From assembly GCF_018873765.1 (NCBI RefSeq), contig NC_057916.1, positions 33,517,501 through 33,581,500 on the forward strand: a stretch of 64,000 bases of DNA, written 5' to 3'. The stretch is from Telopea speciosissima. Lineage: Eukaryota; Streptophyta; Magnoliopsida; Proteales; Proteaceae. Positions 11,201 to 23,600 of the stretch are shown one piece after another. The notes beneath the pieces are model-generated. The model did not search any database and had not been told where the DNA came from. It was given only the letters and a program-made list of their open reading frames with translations. Each line of letters begins with the position of its first letter. Position 1 is the first letter of the stretch. A program made the translations under genes and the position numbers.

Positions 11201-13889
11201 TTCCCAAAGCCAGCTACTGAAGAAGCCACCTTTTCCCCTGGGCATTGCGAGAGTTCAAACTGAGAAACTGATGACAAGGCTAGCCAGGTGTTCTGATATG
11301 ACAAGCCCTATCAAGTAATCTACATCCCCCCTATCAACCATTGTGGTAATAAGAGCAAGGCAACCTTGCAAACTAAGAAATCCCAGTGAACCTCTGAATA
11401 GCGTTGATAGAACAGATAAAACACGAGAGAGAAAGAGACAGCAGGTTTAACGTGGTTCGGTTAGAATCAACCTACGTCCACAGAAGAGGCTTTTCCACTG
11501 TAATTCTTTGCCACCAATTCTCTCCTTTAAAGAAGAAGATTGGCAGAGAATCAGGAGAGGATGTACATGCAAGGAAAGGAGAGAGAGAGCCTAGCTGACT
11601 CTGATTTGGATTCAGTCAAATCCGATTTCTTTGCATCTTCAGCAACAACGGATTCGTTTCCTCTTATACGCCTCGTCAATATCAAGGGGGCTGGCAGCAC
11701 CTTAAGCTTGCTAGTAAGATATGAGAAACATGGCTGAGATAGCGCCTTTGTAAGAACATCTGCTATCTGATCTCTGGTAGAAATGTATCAAACAGCAAGG
11801 TCTCCTTATGGCTACCTTGACTCGTACAAAGTGGACGTCAATTTCAGCACGTTTAGTACAAGTATGGAATACTACATTTGCTGTGAGGTAGGTGGCACTA
11901 ACATTGTCACACCATAAAATGGGCGCATGATGCAAGAAAATACCGAGTTCCTTGATAAGAGATTGAAGCCATGTTAGTTCGGCAGCTGCATTCCCGATAG
12001 CCCGATATTCAGACTCGGAACTAGAAGAGCGGGAAATTGTAGCCTGTTTGTGGGAGCTTCAAGAAATAAGGCTGTTGCCATGAAAGATGGCATATCCACC
12101 AGTGGACTTCCAATCATCCGAGCAGCCTGCCCAATCAACATTGGAAAAAGCCGAAAGTCGCATCGAAGATGGTTTCTGAAAGAGTAAGCAATGAGTGACA
12201 GTGGACTTTAAATAACAGAGGATCTGCTTGACTGCTGTCCAGTGATCAATGATGGGGCAATGCATAAACAGACAAACTTTGTTGACTGCATAGGTAATGT
12301 CAGGTTGTGTCAATGTAGCAGAACATTTTGAAGTAGTCGTTTATTTAATGAACTAGAAATATAAGATCTACCAGTATGATGGATAGGCAAACCTGAACCA
12401 TTGCTCATTAGCAATGGAACCAGTGCCAGTAACGATGCCATAGAATTTGTAGCCCTTGAGAATAGGTATAAACTGAGACCGCCATAACAGATAATTAGAA
12501 TCAGTAAGTTTGATGAAGATGACATGATTCAGGGAGGGGGAAATAGGGTTATAGGTGGGAGAAGGAGACTAAGTAAAAGTAGCGATAGATCCTAGCGTAA
12601 CTTGGTGCTCTAATACCATGATAGAACAGAGAAAACATGAGAGAGAAAGAGACAGCAGGTTTAACGTGGTTCGGTTAGAATCAACCAACGTCCACATAAG
12701 AGGCTTTTCCACTATGATTCTTTGTCACCGATTCTCTCTTTTAAAGAAGAAGATTGGGAGAGAATCAAGGAGAGGGAACACTTAACAAGAGTCTAGCTGT
12801 TACAACTATATTACAATAGATATTAATCTCCTTACTATCTTGGACTCTGGTTTTGATTCAGTCAAAATCTGATTTCTTTGCATCTTCAGCAACAACGGAT
12901 TTGTTTCCTCTTACAAGCGACTGCATACATCAGCTAAAGCATCTGCATATTGCTTTTAACTGAACTGAAGATCATGATAAACAAAAACGGTAACAGGTTT
13001 TATGGATGTCCCATCCATAGAGTATCAAAGGATGACCTATCTAGTGGTGTTATGTATATTGATGTGGCAATTCTGATTATTGGATATTTAGAAAATGACC
13101 TGGATTGTCTTGTACTGTGGCTAAGAAATTGTAATGCGTTTTCTTGGTAATCATTTTTTAAAAGCTTTATTTGCTACTTGGGTGAATTCTAACAGAGATG
13201 AAACTTCACATATGAGCCAGGGCATCTTTAGATTTACCTCTTTACAAAATTTCTAACCCCCACCCCCCCCCCCCTCAGGCCTGCTATGTGATACAAACTG
13301 AATGGACAGGCTCGTCCATATCATCTTTTCTCAGGAAAAAAAAAGAAAAAACACTCCGAACTTGAGTTAACACTCCCCCAAGTCCCAATTACTGTTATTT
13401 TGGTAGGGAATTAAGCTGCATGAAAATTATTCTAAGCTACCTAAAATTCAGTGGACAGTTCGATCGACTCACCAAATCAACTACGACTGTAAGAATTTAC
13501 AGCGTCGAGTAAGTCAGAACTGTAAGCCGTGTACTATTTCACATTACAGAACATGTGAAGTGCATCATACAAGGAACATACAACCGCTCCATTAACCAAA
13601 CAGATGTAGATGGAATCAAGAAAACTCAAAAAAGATTGGAACTTTATCAGCCGCTAGGGCATTCATTCAGACTTCCATAATCTAGTAATCAAGAACTACT
13701 CAAAAGAAAGAAGCAGGATAGAAGAGGAGGAGAAAATACGAAGCTGAAACTAACCTCCAAGAATCTAGTTTCCTGTTCAAGACGTTTCAATTCGGCGAGA
13801 ATCCGATGTTTGCCCCTCATATCAGCTGTTGCCACCGTAGGAACCTGGAGATCCACAGAAGACGCGGCTTCGAGCTCCACCGCCTGCAT
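5904..13889 (-). CDS. AGG1: Heterotrimeric G-protein gamma subunit, type A (AGG1/AGG2-like)
   Basis: Four exons join cleanly into a 105-residue protein: 13755-13889, 6269-6321, 6093-6137 and 5904-5988, each bounded by GT and AG. Exon 1 encodes the start and the conserved [16 protein letters not shown] segment, beginning the coiled coil that pairs with G-beta. Exon 2 continues it ([18 protein letters not shown]). Exon 3 gives the SRPDPLLP motif. Exon 4 gives WDQWFEGP and ends GCGCWIL, a C-terminal CaaX box for prenylation with a nearby Cys that may be palmitoylated. Arabidopsis AGG1 and AGG2 are about 100 residues. The start is the ATG at 13889; the frame is open upstream but offers no earlier ATG. 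The product anchors the G-beta-gamma dimer at the plasma membrane in hormone, defence and growth signalling. Intron 1 is 7.4 kb and holds transposons. Confidence 0.93.
6867..6902. repeat. (CA)n microsatellite
   Basis: A run of alternating C and A, with a few CG interruptions at its left end, lies in intron 1 of the G-gamma gene. It is a simple-sequence repeat with no apparent function. Confidence 0.95.
8258..8291. repeat. (AG)n microsatellite
   Basis: About 17 AG units lie in intron 1 of the G-gamma gene; on the gene's own strand they form a CT-rich tract. Confidence 0.95.
9891..10036. repeat. Tandem duplication, unit about 70 bp
   Basis: The segment 9891-9960 is repeated almost exactly at 9965-10036. 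The second copy has two extra bases and there is a 4-base spacer. It looks like a recent local duplication, and a SINE-like sequence starts just after it. Confidence 0.9.
10038..10165 (+). mobile_element. Possible tRNA-derived SINE
   Basis: A tRNA-like head (CCCTAGCAGTAAGGACC as A-box, GGATCAAATCCC as B-box, about 35 bases apart) is followed by a short body and an A-run at 10157-10165. This is the layout of a plant SINE on the plus strand. I could not confirm a target duplication, and the family is not one I recognise. Confidence 0.5.
10929..11059. repeat. Two-copy tandem repeat, unit about 69 bp
   Basis: The unit containing ACCCGCCCACAC, AAGGTGGACTTA and AGAGAAAAACCCAGGCCTTA occurs twice in a row with small differences. 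It is inside intron 1 of the G-gamma gene. No function is apparent. Confidence 0.85.
11405..12915 (-). mobile_element. Internally deleted Ty1/copia LTR retrotransposon (fossil)
   Basis: Two related LTR-like copies, 11405-11668 and 12619-12915, share the outer TGATAGAACAGA and the segment TTTAACGTGGTTCGGTTAGA. Between them, on the minus strand, lie a tRNA-Met type primer site beside the 12619 LTR and remnants of the end of copia pol, RNase H included ([20 protein letters not shown] region, about 11710-12320). Gag, integrase and most of the reverse transcriptase are absent. Flanks AGCGT and AGCGA suggest a 5-bp target duplication with one change. The LTRs differ clearly, so the insertion is old; the copy is broken and mostly deleted. 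It sits antisense-compatible in intron 1 of the G-gamma gene, in the same direction as that gene. Confidence 0.8.
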
Positions 13890-14297
13890 CTCCGCATGCA
13901 ATTAAAGAGCCGCCGCACTCCTTGCCCCCACCCCTGCTTCCCTCTTAAAGACCTAGAGAATCACAGACGCAGATCTCTAGTACAAGGAAGCCATTAAGGG
14001 AAAGCAAAGATAAATGCTTGAAGACGGTCATTCATCGAGACCAGACTATCATGATTTTCCAAACAACCATTGAACGCAGAAAGTCTTGTGAGCACTGAGC
14101 AGAGACCGATCAGAATCAACTGAGATGGGATGGAGCAGATCAATCAATCAGACGCCACGGAGAAACTGAGAAAGAGAGAGAGAGAGGGACACTTCTTCAA
14201 TTCGTTTCCATGTTGGTATCCTTTCTAGACCCTTTTTCAACCCTTCTTTAAAGCTTCTCTTTTGTTTTAATATCTCTGAAAGCTGTTTTTCTTTTCT

Positions 14298-14337
<40 letters not shown>

Positions 14338-15216
14338 TACAGTTAAAACTTAAAACTGATATTTTTGTTAGTGCATGTGTCATGTGTGTGTCGTCAGCCA
14401 TCTCTTACGGTTTCTCTTATAAGGTTTCTTTCTTCTGCCATTTAAACGAATTGCCATTGGATGCTGTCCTTTTCGGGGTTTTTTTTTTATTTTAATAACA
14501 AAGTTTGAGAGTTAAGTACTACTAGTAATGGGGTTTTTTTTTAATTAACTACCTCATAATTTTGTATGATTTTTTTTTTTATAATAATTTTATATGATCT
14601 ATGAGGGGCATTTGGGCGTGTCAATTGGTTCGGTTCAGTTTCGTTTCGGCACATGTTACAATATGTATAAATTGAAACAGAATAATTTTTGTAACCTCAT
14701 GAATGAAAATCATTCAGTTTTATTCGTTTTCATTTGAATTTTACATAAGTGGTATATCTCATTCTATTTTACACAATTCAACAAAGAAACTCAATCAAAA
14801 AGCATACGATTGTAAGGGTTTAGTATGGTTTAGGTTTGATTTATATGGGTTATACTTTGTTTAGTTATGTCTATATGGTTGTGTTGTATTCGATCTAATT
14901 CAATTCAAATAAACGATTTTTCACTAAAATCTAAAATCGAACAAAATTTATACTTTTCAAAACCAAAATCAATTTGCCTATTTTGATTTTTGTTTTCAAC
15001 TCGAATTCTAAAGTGACACTCTTTCCACACGGCACCCTATCAAAAATCAACCATTGCTTTAGTCAAATGACTTTTGTACCCATCATTATCGCCGTCTTCA
15101 TCATCATCATCATTTAAGAAAATAATTTGAATGCGGTTTGCTGTGAGACACAACTTCAACCATTCTCTTGAGTGCAAATTTTCAAAAATCATTTAGTTAA
15201 CCCATATTTGTAGGAA
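13890..15216 (-). other. 5' UTR and upstream region of the G-gamma gene
   Basis: This is the presumed leader and promoter side of the G-gamma gene. It holds CT/GA-rich tracts (14176-14191 and 14302-14333) and then about 700 bases of AT-rich sequence. I do not see a clear TATA box. The part from about 14600 to 15010, with repeated TTCGGTT and TTCGTTT words, may be old repeat, but I cannot assign it. Confidence 0.5.
14302..14333. repeat. (CT)n microsatellite
   Basis: About 16 CT units lie roughly 410 bases upstream of the G-gamma start codon. GA/CT tracts are common in plant core promoters and bind BBR/BPC factors, but no such role is shown here. Confidence 0.9.
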
Positions 15217-15230
15217 AGGCAATGATCTCT

Positions 15231-15439
15231 TTTTTTTTTTTTGTTTTTTGATAACCTACGTAAGAGACTACCCAATGGGACTTTACTCACGCACACTAAA
15301 GGGGAAGGGGGAATGATAAGGAGAGGGACAATATATACACACCCACACACATGTGACAGGAGTCGATCCATTGACCTCTCCTGGCACCTGCTCTTCAAGC
15401 AGAAGCTGCAACCAATGCGCTAGGCACTGGATCCACAAA
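15231..15439 (-). mobile_element. tRNA-derived SINE with target duplication
   Basis: On the minus strand the head has an A-box (TAGCGCATTGGTTGCAGC) and a B-box (GGATCGACTCC), followed by a body of about 120 bases and an A-rich tail, seen as T runs at 15231-15249. It is flanked by 14-bp direct repeats with one mismatch, AGGCAATGATCTCT at 15217-15230 and AGGCACTGATCTCT at 15440-15453. These are the expected target duplications of LINE-driven insertion. The short divergence of the repeats indicates a fairly recent event. The family is not Au and I do not recognise it by name. Confidence 0.85.
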
Positions 15440-15630
15440 AGGCACTGATCTCTATAACCATTCCATGTAACTATATTGAGTTCGTCTTTTTTTTTTTTTT
15501 TCTTTAAATCTTGTAAATATTTAATTGATAGGGAAGAGGGTTCTCATAGCAAGCCACGATAGAAAGAAACACATCAATGAGGTGCAATGGAACAGTATTA
15601 AACATAGAAGGAAAATAATCTACATAAAAA

Positions 15631-18521
15631 AAATGATGATTACTTTGCTCCCATCCGTGGTAGAATCACCCCTGCTGATAATTGCGGTCTGATGGCCCCA
15701 GTAACAGAAGCGGAAATTTATAATACTATTCGGCATATGCCTTCTCACAAGGCACCGGGACCTGATGGCTACTCGGGTATGTTTTTCCAAAATTCTTGGC
15801 ATATTATTGGGCCCGAGGTTTCCACTTCTATTCTCAAGTTCTTTAATACTGGAACTTTCAATCTGTCCATGAACCATACCTTTCTAACTCTTATACCCAA
15901 TGTGGATCATCCTTCCTCAGTGTCTGAATTCCGGTCTATCGGCTTGTGTAATTTTATCTATAAGGTAATTACACGAATTCTTGTTCGGCAGCTCCATCCT
16001 ATTCTCCATAAAATTATTTCTTTTAGTTAAAATGGCTTTATCAAGGGGCGTCATATTCAAGATAATGTTCTTATCTGCCACGAGTTGCTTCACAAGATTA
16101 AAAAAAACAGACGGGGCCGTAAAGGATCCTTCTCGTTAAAGGTTGACATGAGCAAAGCCTATGATTGTCTCGAGTGGCCATTTCTTCGCCGTGCATTGCT
16201 TAATTATGGCTTTGATTCCACCTGGGTCAACAAGGTTATGTTCTGTGTGGAAACCACCCAACTTGGCATCTTGTTGAACGGCTCCCCCCTTCCTTACTTC
16301 AAACCCACTTGAGGTCTGCGATAGGGGGACCCGCTATCTTCCTACTTGTTTGTGCTCTGTGCTGAAGTTCTCTCCACTCATTTATGTCTCGCCAATCAAC
16401 AGGGCCGCATCAAGGGTCTTCAACTTCATAGAGGAGGGGATAGATTATCTCATATGGCATTCGCCGATGATCTTATCTTCATTGGGGAGGCTTCCATGTC
16501 AGAAGCTCGAGCTATACAAGACATCCTTGATTCTTATTGTCGCGCATCGGGCCAAATTCTCAATCTTCATAAGTCCACTGCTCAATTCAGTCCAAATGTC
16601 TCCTCACAACTTAAGAGGCAGTTGCGCGCTTTCTTTCAGATTATCCCCACTGCGGACCTTGATAAGTATCTTGGTGTTCCATTCATTAGTGGGAGGCTGT
16701 CCAAACATCATTGTGCTAATTTATTGAGTAAAGTGACCAGTAAGCTTCAACACTGGAAGTCTCAGTATCTGAGTCCGGCTGGCAAGACTGTCTTAATTCA
16801 GTCCTCTCTTTCGGCGATGCCACTTTATATGATGTCTTGCTTTAAGCTTCCTGCCTCGATTCATAAATCATTAGACTCCGTGAGCCGGTAGTTTTATTGG
16901 TCTAATGGAAACTCTTCTTTTGTTCCCACAATAGCTTGGAGTACTATTTGTCAACCGCGTCGTTGTGGCGGTTTGAACATTAAGCATTCTGACCCCATGA
17001 ATTCTGCTCTCCTCGTTAAGAAGGGGTGGGAACTTTTGTTTCAACCCACGTCATTATGGGCCCGCTTAATGAAAGCTAAGTATTTCCACTCAACCTCCTT
17101 CCTTCGAGCCAACTGCCCCACCACGGCTTCCTGGGGGTGGAAATCAGTCTGTTCATCCAGGGATTTGCTTCGTTTGGGGATCTTCTATCAAGTGGGCAAT
17201 GGTTGCAGCATCAATCCGTGGTCAGATTATTGGATCCCTGACTTTCCTCCGTCGGCGGCTCCTTTTCCTCTCTCATTGCAGGCGCCTACGATTGTTGCTT
17301 GGTTTATAGATTAGTACTCCAACTCTTGGCATCTAGACAGAGTTTTTCATTGGTGGCCCCCTGATGTTGCCTCTCGCATTCTCTCTATCCCCCTTTCTAT
17401 CGTTCCCACTGAAGATCGCATTGTGTGGATCGGCACATCCTCGGGGAAGTTCGCTGTTGCCTCAGCTTATAAACTGGCTATTTGGTCGGTGTTGACTCAA
17501 CCTAATAAGGTGTGGTTACAAGTCTGGCATCTTCCTACTGCCCCCAAGATTCAATCACTCCTTTGGAAGACCTTACATAACAAGCTTCCATTGCCTGATC
17601 TTCTAAACCTTAGAGGATTCAACCAGAATCCTTATTGTTATCTCTGTCAACATCACCCTCAGTCACCATCTCATCTCTTCTTATTGTGTGATCGGGTTAA
17701 TGGCATTTGGCATCAAGTGGGTTTATCTCACTTCTTATCTAATCAGGATAATCAATCTGACATTCGTTCAGCAGTGCAAGCTTTGACACCTCCGACCCAT
17801 GAAGCCAGGTTCAAGGTTTCTCTTTTTTGTAGTATTTTTTGGAATATCTGGAATGCGTACTGGGACTTAATCTTCAGAAACTCTCCTTTCACTCAGCAAT
17901 CCATCATTTTGCGGGCTATCGCTGCAGCAAGAGATTTTGTTAATCCATCTACCGTTACCCATCGCCCGTCTCCTCGGTTGGTTTGTTGGATACCACCCAT
18001 TGATCCCTTTGTCAAATTCAATGTGGATGGTGCCAGTTTAGCTAGGAAACCCAGGTCTTGCGGGTATTGGTGGTGTGTGTCGTTCCTCCACCGCTTCCTT
18101 CCTTTGCGGCCTCTCTATCGGCGTCGGTTGGAATTATGCTTTAGTAGCGGAGGCCTTAGCAGTTCGTCAAGCTCTCCAACAATCTCTTACATTAGGCGTC
18201 TCTCATCTTTTGTTGGAAAGTGACAATCTACTCGTCGTCACTATCCTCAATGACTCAGCTAGCGCTATTCCCTAGCGCATCTCCAATATAGTGTCTGATT
18301 GTCGTGCTTTAGCTTCACATTTCCAACAGGTCTTGTTTGTTCAAACCCTTAGAAAGGCAAACTCCGTGGCGGATCGCTTAGCTTCGTCGGGAGCTTCGCT
18401 GCAGTCTCATCTTGTTTGGCATCTTTCCCCACCCCCACCCTGTATCCATCTTCAGTTGTATTCTGACTCTTCTGGAACATTGTTCCAGCGTTAATCTATC
18501 TTTTTATCAAAAAAAAAAAAA
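15631..18521 (+). mobile_element. 5'-truncated L1-like LINE with reverse transcriptase and RNase H
   Basis: ORF2 remnants run in order. The reverse transcriptase (15692-16890) has HKAPGPDGY, the SKAYD region with active-site Asp, and FADD at about 16460 (AFADDLIFIG). A zinc-binding region (PYCYLCQHHPQSPSHLFLLC) lies near 17630-17690. A C-terminal RNase H (FNVDGASLA through SVADRLASSGAS) spans about 18018-18400. A 13-base poly(A) ends the copy at 18509-18521, and ACATAAAAA at 15622-15630 and 18522-18530 is the likely 9-bp target duplication. The endonuclease half is missing by 5' truncation. Stops interrupt the frame at about 16028, 16310, 16322, 16889 and 17312, with a frameshift near 18060, so it cannot move on its own. 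Confidence 0.92.
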
Positions 18522-18684
18522 ACATAAAAATATAGAGTTTGACATATTCTCTATTTTTGTTTTTTTTTTTTGATATTGGTAAACACACAAACCACATGTC
18601 AGTACCCAAAAGGTTATTTTTGCAATTCAAAACAGGTTTAGATGCTAGTTGCTACCTGATTCTATCCATACCCCGGTGGATCAG

Positions 18685-18840
18685 GATCGTCTCCAAGGAG
18701 CCCAACACCTAGGGTGTTTCCAGGGGGCATCCAGCGGTCGATTTGTGTAGCACACATCTCGGTGCACGCCTAGGAATGTTTGCGGCACAACCCAACGATT
18801 GGTAGCACCCTGGGCGTGCTGGGCTCCCTAGAGACGAGCT
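18685..18840. repeat. Imperfect inverted repeat, possible MITE
   Basis: The arm 18685-18716 (GATCGTCTCCAAGGAGCCCA and on) is matched by the complement of 18806-18840 (GCTCGTCTCTAGGGAGCCCA and on), at roughly 80% over 32-34 bases. About 90 bases lie between the arms. The structure looks like a small non-autonomous element, but I could not define a target duplication. Confidence 0.5.
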
Positions 18841-19369
18841 AAATTCTATCCCGGCCCCCTCCCCTTTATTATAAGAAACGAGTAAGAGACAGTGTATTCA
18901 TTAAATTAAAATCTAGTTGCTTAGATAACAACTCATCAATTAGCATGAGAATAAATTAAAGAAACACATATCTACAAGCCATTATTTTTTTGGTAACATC
19001 ACCTACAAGCCATTACACCCATGACCAAAGACCAAACAAGACAGAAACACAAAAACTCAACAAATCTATAAGCCCTTACCTACCACATTCTTGTTCATAT
19101 TGTGTTAATCATATTACGATAGATAAAATGCCAATCAACTCTTATTGTAGGATATTTTTTACATTTTCACTGACTCCCATTTGTTTAGTAGGGTGTGTGG
19201 GATGAGAAAGTTAAAAGGATTGGATCTCACATATTTGAGGTAGATGATCGAAATAGTAAAATGTTGAAAAAGTTATTTCTTTTCCACTCCTTAACCTATT
19301 TGCTTCTTTTTTTTTTAATGAAAATGGGATAATATTTCATAAGATATAACACTGTCCCTGTCTTTGTAT
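18841..19369. other. No gene recognised
   Basis: AT-rich spacer between two LINE remnants. A 71-codon open frame at 18990-19205 resembles nothing I know. Confidence 0.5.
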
Positions 19370-19665
19370 TATATTGCTGGTGCAATTTTTAAACGGAGCT
19401 TCGGAGGCGACTCCATGGAGAATTACTTCTATTTTAAATGACTGTTTTAAGTTGTTCCACTATTTTCATGACATTAGGTTCTCTCATGTTCTTAGGGAAG
19501 ACAATGCGGTAGCTAACTTCCTGGCCTCGCAGACTGCTTCCTCTCTTCCACCTCTTCTTCAGTTTTCTACCCCTCTCCAATCTATTTCATCGTTGTTATT
19601 TGCTGATTCTATTGAAACGTTTTTTCTTCGTCAATAAAATTTTTAATTATCAAAACAAAAAATCA
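19370..19665 (+). mobile_element. 3' tail of an L1-like LINE (RNase H end)
   Basis: An 87-codon open frame contains HVLREDNAVANFLASQTASS, the C-terminal RNase H motif of plant L1-type ORF2, and stops at 19637. An A-rich end follows. It is a heavily 5'-truncated copy, distinct from the LINE at 15631-18521 because the sequences differ. Confidence 0.75.
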
Positions 19666-20157
19666 AGTTGAAAGACATGAGTGGAATAAAGTGAGAGTCC
19701 ACAAAAGACCAACTTGAAAAGCTTGAGTTGAATATTCCACCTATCATCATAAGCCATAATTAAGATGGTAACCAGTGGATATTATACAATTAAGAAAGCA
19801 GCTTTATAGCTTTTAATGCCTGTCAACACTTTGGGTGAGAGACCCCATAATCCCATATCCAGTGTGAATGAAAGCATAAAAGCCTAACAAAAGAGCTTAA
19901 TCCGTTTTTTGCTCACTCATTTGAGAATCCAAGACATTCCAAGTTTTATTTTCCCTTAAATTTCATGTTCCCATCCATTACATTAATTGTAGAGGGGTCA
20001 TTGTGTCTTCTCCTGGTTAACGACTATAAAATCTTGACAATTTGTATAGGGTCTCCTATTTTGTGAGGGATCCAATGCCAAATAGCCATGTTTTGAAGTT
20101 TGAACATATCTTTTGGACACATAAGTACATAACTCATGTCACCTATCATGTATTATT

Positions 20158-20678
20158 TGTTGGAATAAATCGATCCGAATAGGGACAAAATCCCAAAAGC
20201 CAGGATCTCCATAGGGCGTTCAAGAACACAATCAAATAAATAATAGAAAATAGGGATAGAACCACTGACCTTGTTTCGCATCCATAGTGATGATGATTGC
20301 AGCGGAAAATAAAGAACAAAGATCTAGGCGCTTCCCCTCTATTCCCAAAGTAACTGGCCTGATGAGAATACCGAATGCGCAGGGACGACGAACACTGAAT
20401 ATCTCCCTCTCTTTCTAGAATGCACTCCTCAATAGCAATTGAGAATAATAAGTTGTGTTGGGTAGAGGGGGGACCTAGCTCTCCTTATATAGTAATCCCT
20501 ATAGGGTCTGACTCATCACAGTCCCAATAGGAATCTATCTGGCCCACACTAAGCCAGTCCACATTAGACTTCTAATATAACTTAATGACCCCACTTTATT
20601 AGACCAAAACCCTAATTAGCCTGGTTTAGGGATTTAATTATGTCCATATAGAATTTTATTAGAACTAAAATTCTAACA
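20158..20678 (-). repeat. 3' LTR of the copia element
   Basis: This is the 521-bp terminal repeat on the low-coordinate side, starting TG and ending CA. It is bounded by the polypurine tract and the TTATT duplication. Confidence 0.92.
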
Positions 20679-23600
20679 TTCTCCCACTTGGACTTACATT
20701 AAATTCCTTATTTTTAAAAGGATTTAAAAACAGTTTTGACCAAAACAAATCACAGGCTAACAACTCTTTAAGAAAACTTTATGTGCATAATTTTTAAAAT
20801 AAATTGGTCTAGAGGTCATATTAGAAAGTCAATCCTATCCCATAGAGTTTTAGACACCAAATCATGGCGGTAACTGCATCTATGATCAAGCGACACAGAG
20901 CCTTCCATGGTCACGAGAGTCCTCAACTCTACTAACATGGATACAATGTGGTAGTGTGGCAACGAGATAATAGTCACGCAGTGATTCCTTATGTATTATC
21001 CGTTTATCAGTCCAAAATTTCTCTTCTTTAAGTGGCACAGGCTCACTAGAGAAATAAACTTCGTGATTCTAACAAATCTGTATGTCTCATCAGAAATAAC
21101 TCGAGTTATACTTTATGTGTTACAAGACATACCTTTAGGCTAACAACTTAATGCCCCAGCCTTGCTTAAGATTAATACATTCCTTAAGACTTTAAAATCG
21201 AAATATATACATCATGTCAATAAATAAAACACTCATGTGTTTAAAAGAAACGCATGCAATGACACCGATATGTATATAAATCAAAGTTTACCATAAGGTA
21301 AAAATACGGATGAAAAGAAACTTTAAATTGAAATGAAGCAAAATAAAACAAACTCCCACTAACTAACCACATCCCATGATGCAACTAAGCCCATGCCCAT
21401 GACATGTCTCTCAAAAACACAAGGGCGAAGACCTTTGGTTAGGGGATTTGCAACCATATCATCTGTACTAATATGCTCCACTGTAATGTCACCTTCCTTT
21501 ACTCTCTCCTTTATGGTCAAATACTTGACCTCCATGTGTTTAGACCCTCTAAGTCCTTTATTGTTGTTTATAATCAACAAGAGAAGTATTATCACAAGAT
21601 ATCTGGATGGGTCTATCCACAAAATCTACAATAGTCAACTCCTTTATGAGATTTCGAGCCAAATAGCCTCGAGTAGCAGCCCCATAGCATGCCACAAACT
21701 CGCTGCATAGTCGAAGTGGTCACCAATGTCCGCTTTTACTCTTCCATGATGCCCCTCCCGCCATCAAGAAAACATAACTGATGTGGATTTTCTGTCATCC
21801 TCACGACCAACAAAGTCGAGTCTATATACCCCACTAGCTTGAGTTCAGGAACGTGTCTGTAAGTCAGCATATAATCTCTTATCCCCTTCAAGTACCTCAA
21901 TACTTTCTTAGCAGCAACCGATGACTAAGACCAGGATCGACGATACCGCCAAGAAGTCCCGTCACAAAAGCAATATCCGGTGCAGTGCATGGACTGAGCA
22001 TACATGATACTACCAAGTGCGCTAGCATAAGGCACCTTCTTCATTTCATCCCTCTCAGCTTTATTTTTCGACACTGTGCCAAACTCAGTTTGTCACCCTT
22101 GAGAATAGGAACATTCCCAGGTTTGCAATCCAGCATACTGAACCTCTCCAGAACACGATCAACATAAGCCCTCTGAGAAAGACTTAATAAACGGCGAGAA
22201 CGATCCCTATGGATCTCAATCCCAGGAACAAAAGAGGCCTCACCAAGGTCCTTCATGTCAAATTCCCTAGATAAAAGTTGCTTTGTATTATGCAACATCC
22301 CTAGGTCACTTGCTTGCAAGCGGATGTCATCCACATACGAGAATGAGAAAAAGAATTTGCTCCCACCGACCTTGTGATATATACATCGATCCACTTTGTT
22401 TTCCATAAAACCAAACGAAGTCACAACACTCCAAATTTCGGATACCACTGCCTAGAAGCTTGTTTGAGACCGTAGATAGACTTCTTGAGTCTACACACAA
22501 GATGATCTGAATCATCCACTGCAAAACCCTCAGGCTGAACCATATATACTTCCTCATCAAGATTGCCATTGAGAAAGGCGGTTTTAACATCCATCTGATG
22601 CAGCTCCATATCAAAATGAGCTACCAATGCCATGATCACCCTGAAGGAATCCTTCGAGGAGACTGGAGAAAAGGTCCCATTGTAGTCTACTCCCTCTCTC
22701 TGAGTGAATCCCTTGGCTACCAGCCTGGCTTTAAACCTCTCAACTTTTCCTTTGGAATCTCTTTTGGTTTTATACACCCATTTGCAACCAATGGGCTTAC
22801 AACCTTTAGGTAAATCAACAAGCTCCCAAACATCATTATGTTTCATTGATTGCATTTCATCTCTCATCGCATCTATCCACAAATGACGAGGACTAGAAAC
22901 AATGCTGAATAAGTAACTGGATCGACCACACAACCAATATCATAGTCATGTTCTCCCGGATAGACCTCATAGATAGGTGATATAGTGACCTTCTCTCCTG
23001 GTGGATCTCCGTAATGGTGTCACTACTGCCTCAACCTGAATCGAGGAATCTCACTGGGCGCATCAATGATAGGATCCTCAACCGCATCCTGAATAAGAGG
23101 AATCTCAACAGGTGCTACATGAATGTCGGGGACGGTATCAATATCGGCTCCGAACTCCACGAGTGTAACCAATGGCACAAGATGCCCCACATCATCGAAT
23201 AGGTAGAAGAATGGGTACCGATGTACCAACCATGTGACTATCTTGAACGATCGAGAACAGTCATTCTTTTCGCCACATCAAATTCCGAAACTTCATGCTC
23301 GTGACTCCACAATCCTAGTGCCTCCGCGAGGATTATAAAATTTATATCCCTTGAATGATCGGTAGGCGACAAAGTAGCAACGAGTAGTCTTGGGATCCAA
23401 CTTGTTTAAAGTTGGATTATACAACTTCACTTTGCGAGGCACCCCAAACTCTAAGATGGTTTAAACTGGGTTTACGGCCGGTCCATAACTCAAAAGGTGT
23501 AAGAGGAGCGGCTTTAGTAGGTACACGATTAAGGATATAAAGAGCGTTTTCAAGGCTTCACCCCATAAGAACTTAGGTAAATTTGTCCTACTAACCATAC

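Larger units (their letters stand above)
6322..13754 (-). other. Intron 1 of the G-gamma gene
   Basis: This 7.4-kb intron is AT-rich and contains dinucleotide repeats, C/G homopolymers (near 8051-8067 and 8907-8918), a 70-bp tandem duplication, a SINE-like sequence, a 69-bp tandem repeat and a deleted copia element. Otherwise (for example 6903-8250, 8300-9890, 10166-10928 and 12921-13750) I recognise no genes or elements. The donor (GTTAGT, complement at 13749-13754) and acceptor (TTGTGCAG, complement at 6322-6329) fit the consensus. Confidence 0.8.

Noticed and set aside
13890-13901. Start of the G-gamma protein at 13901
   Set aside because: The codon there is TTG; the first ATG in frame is at 13889.
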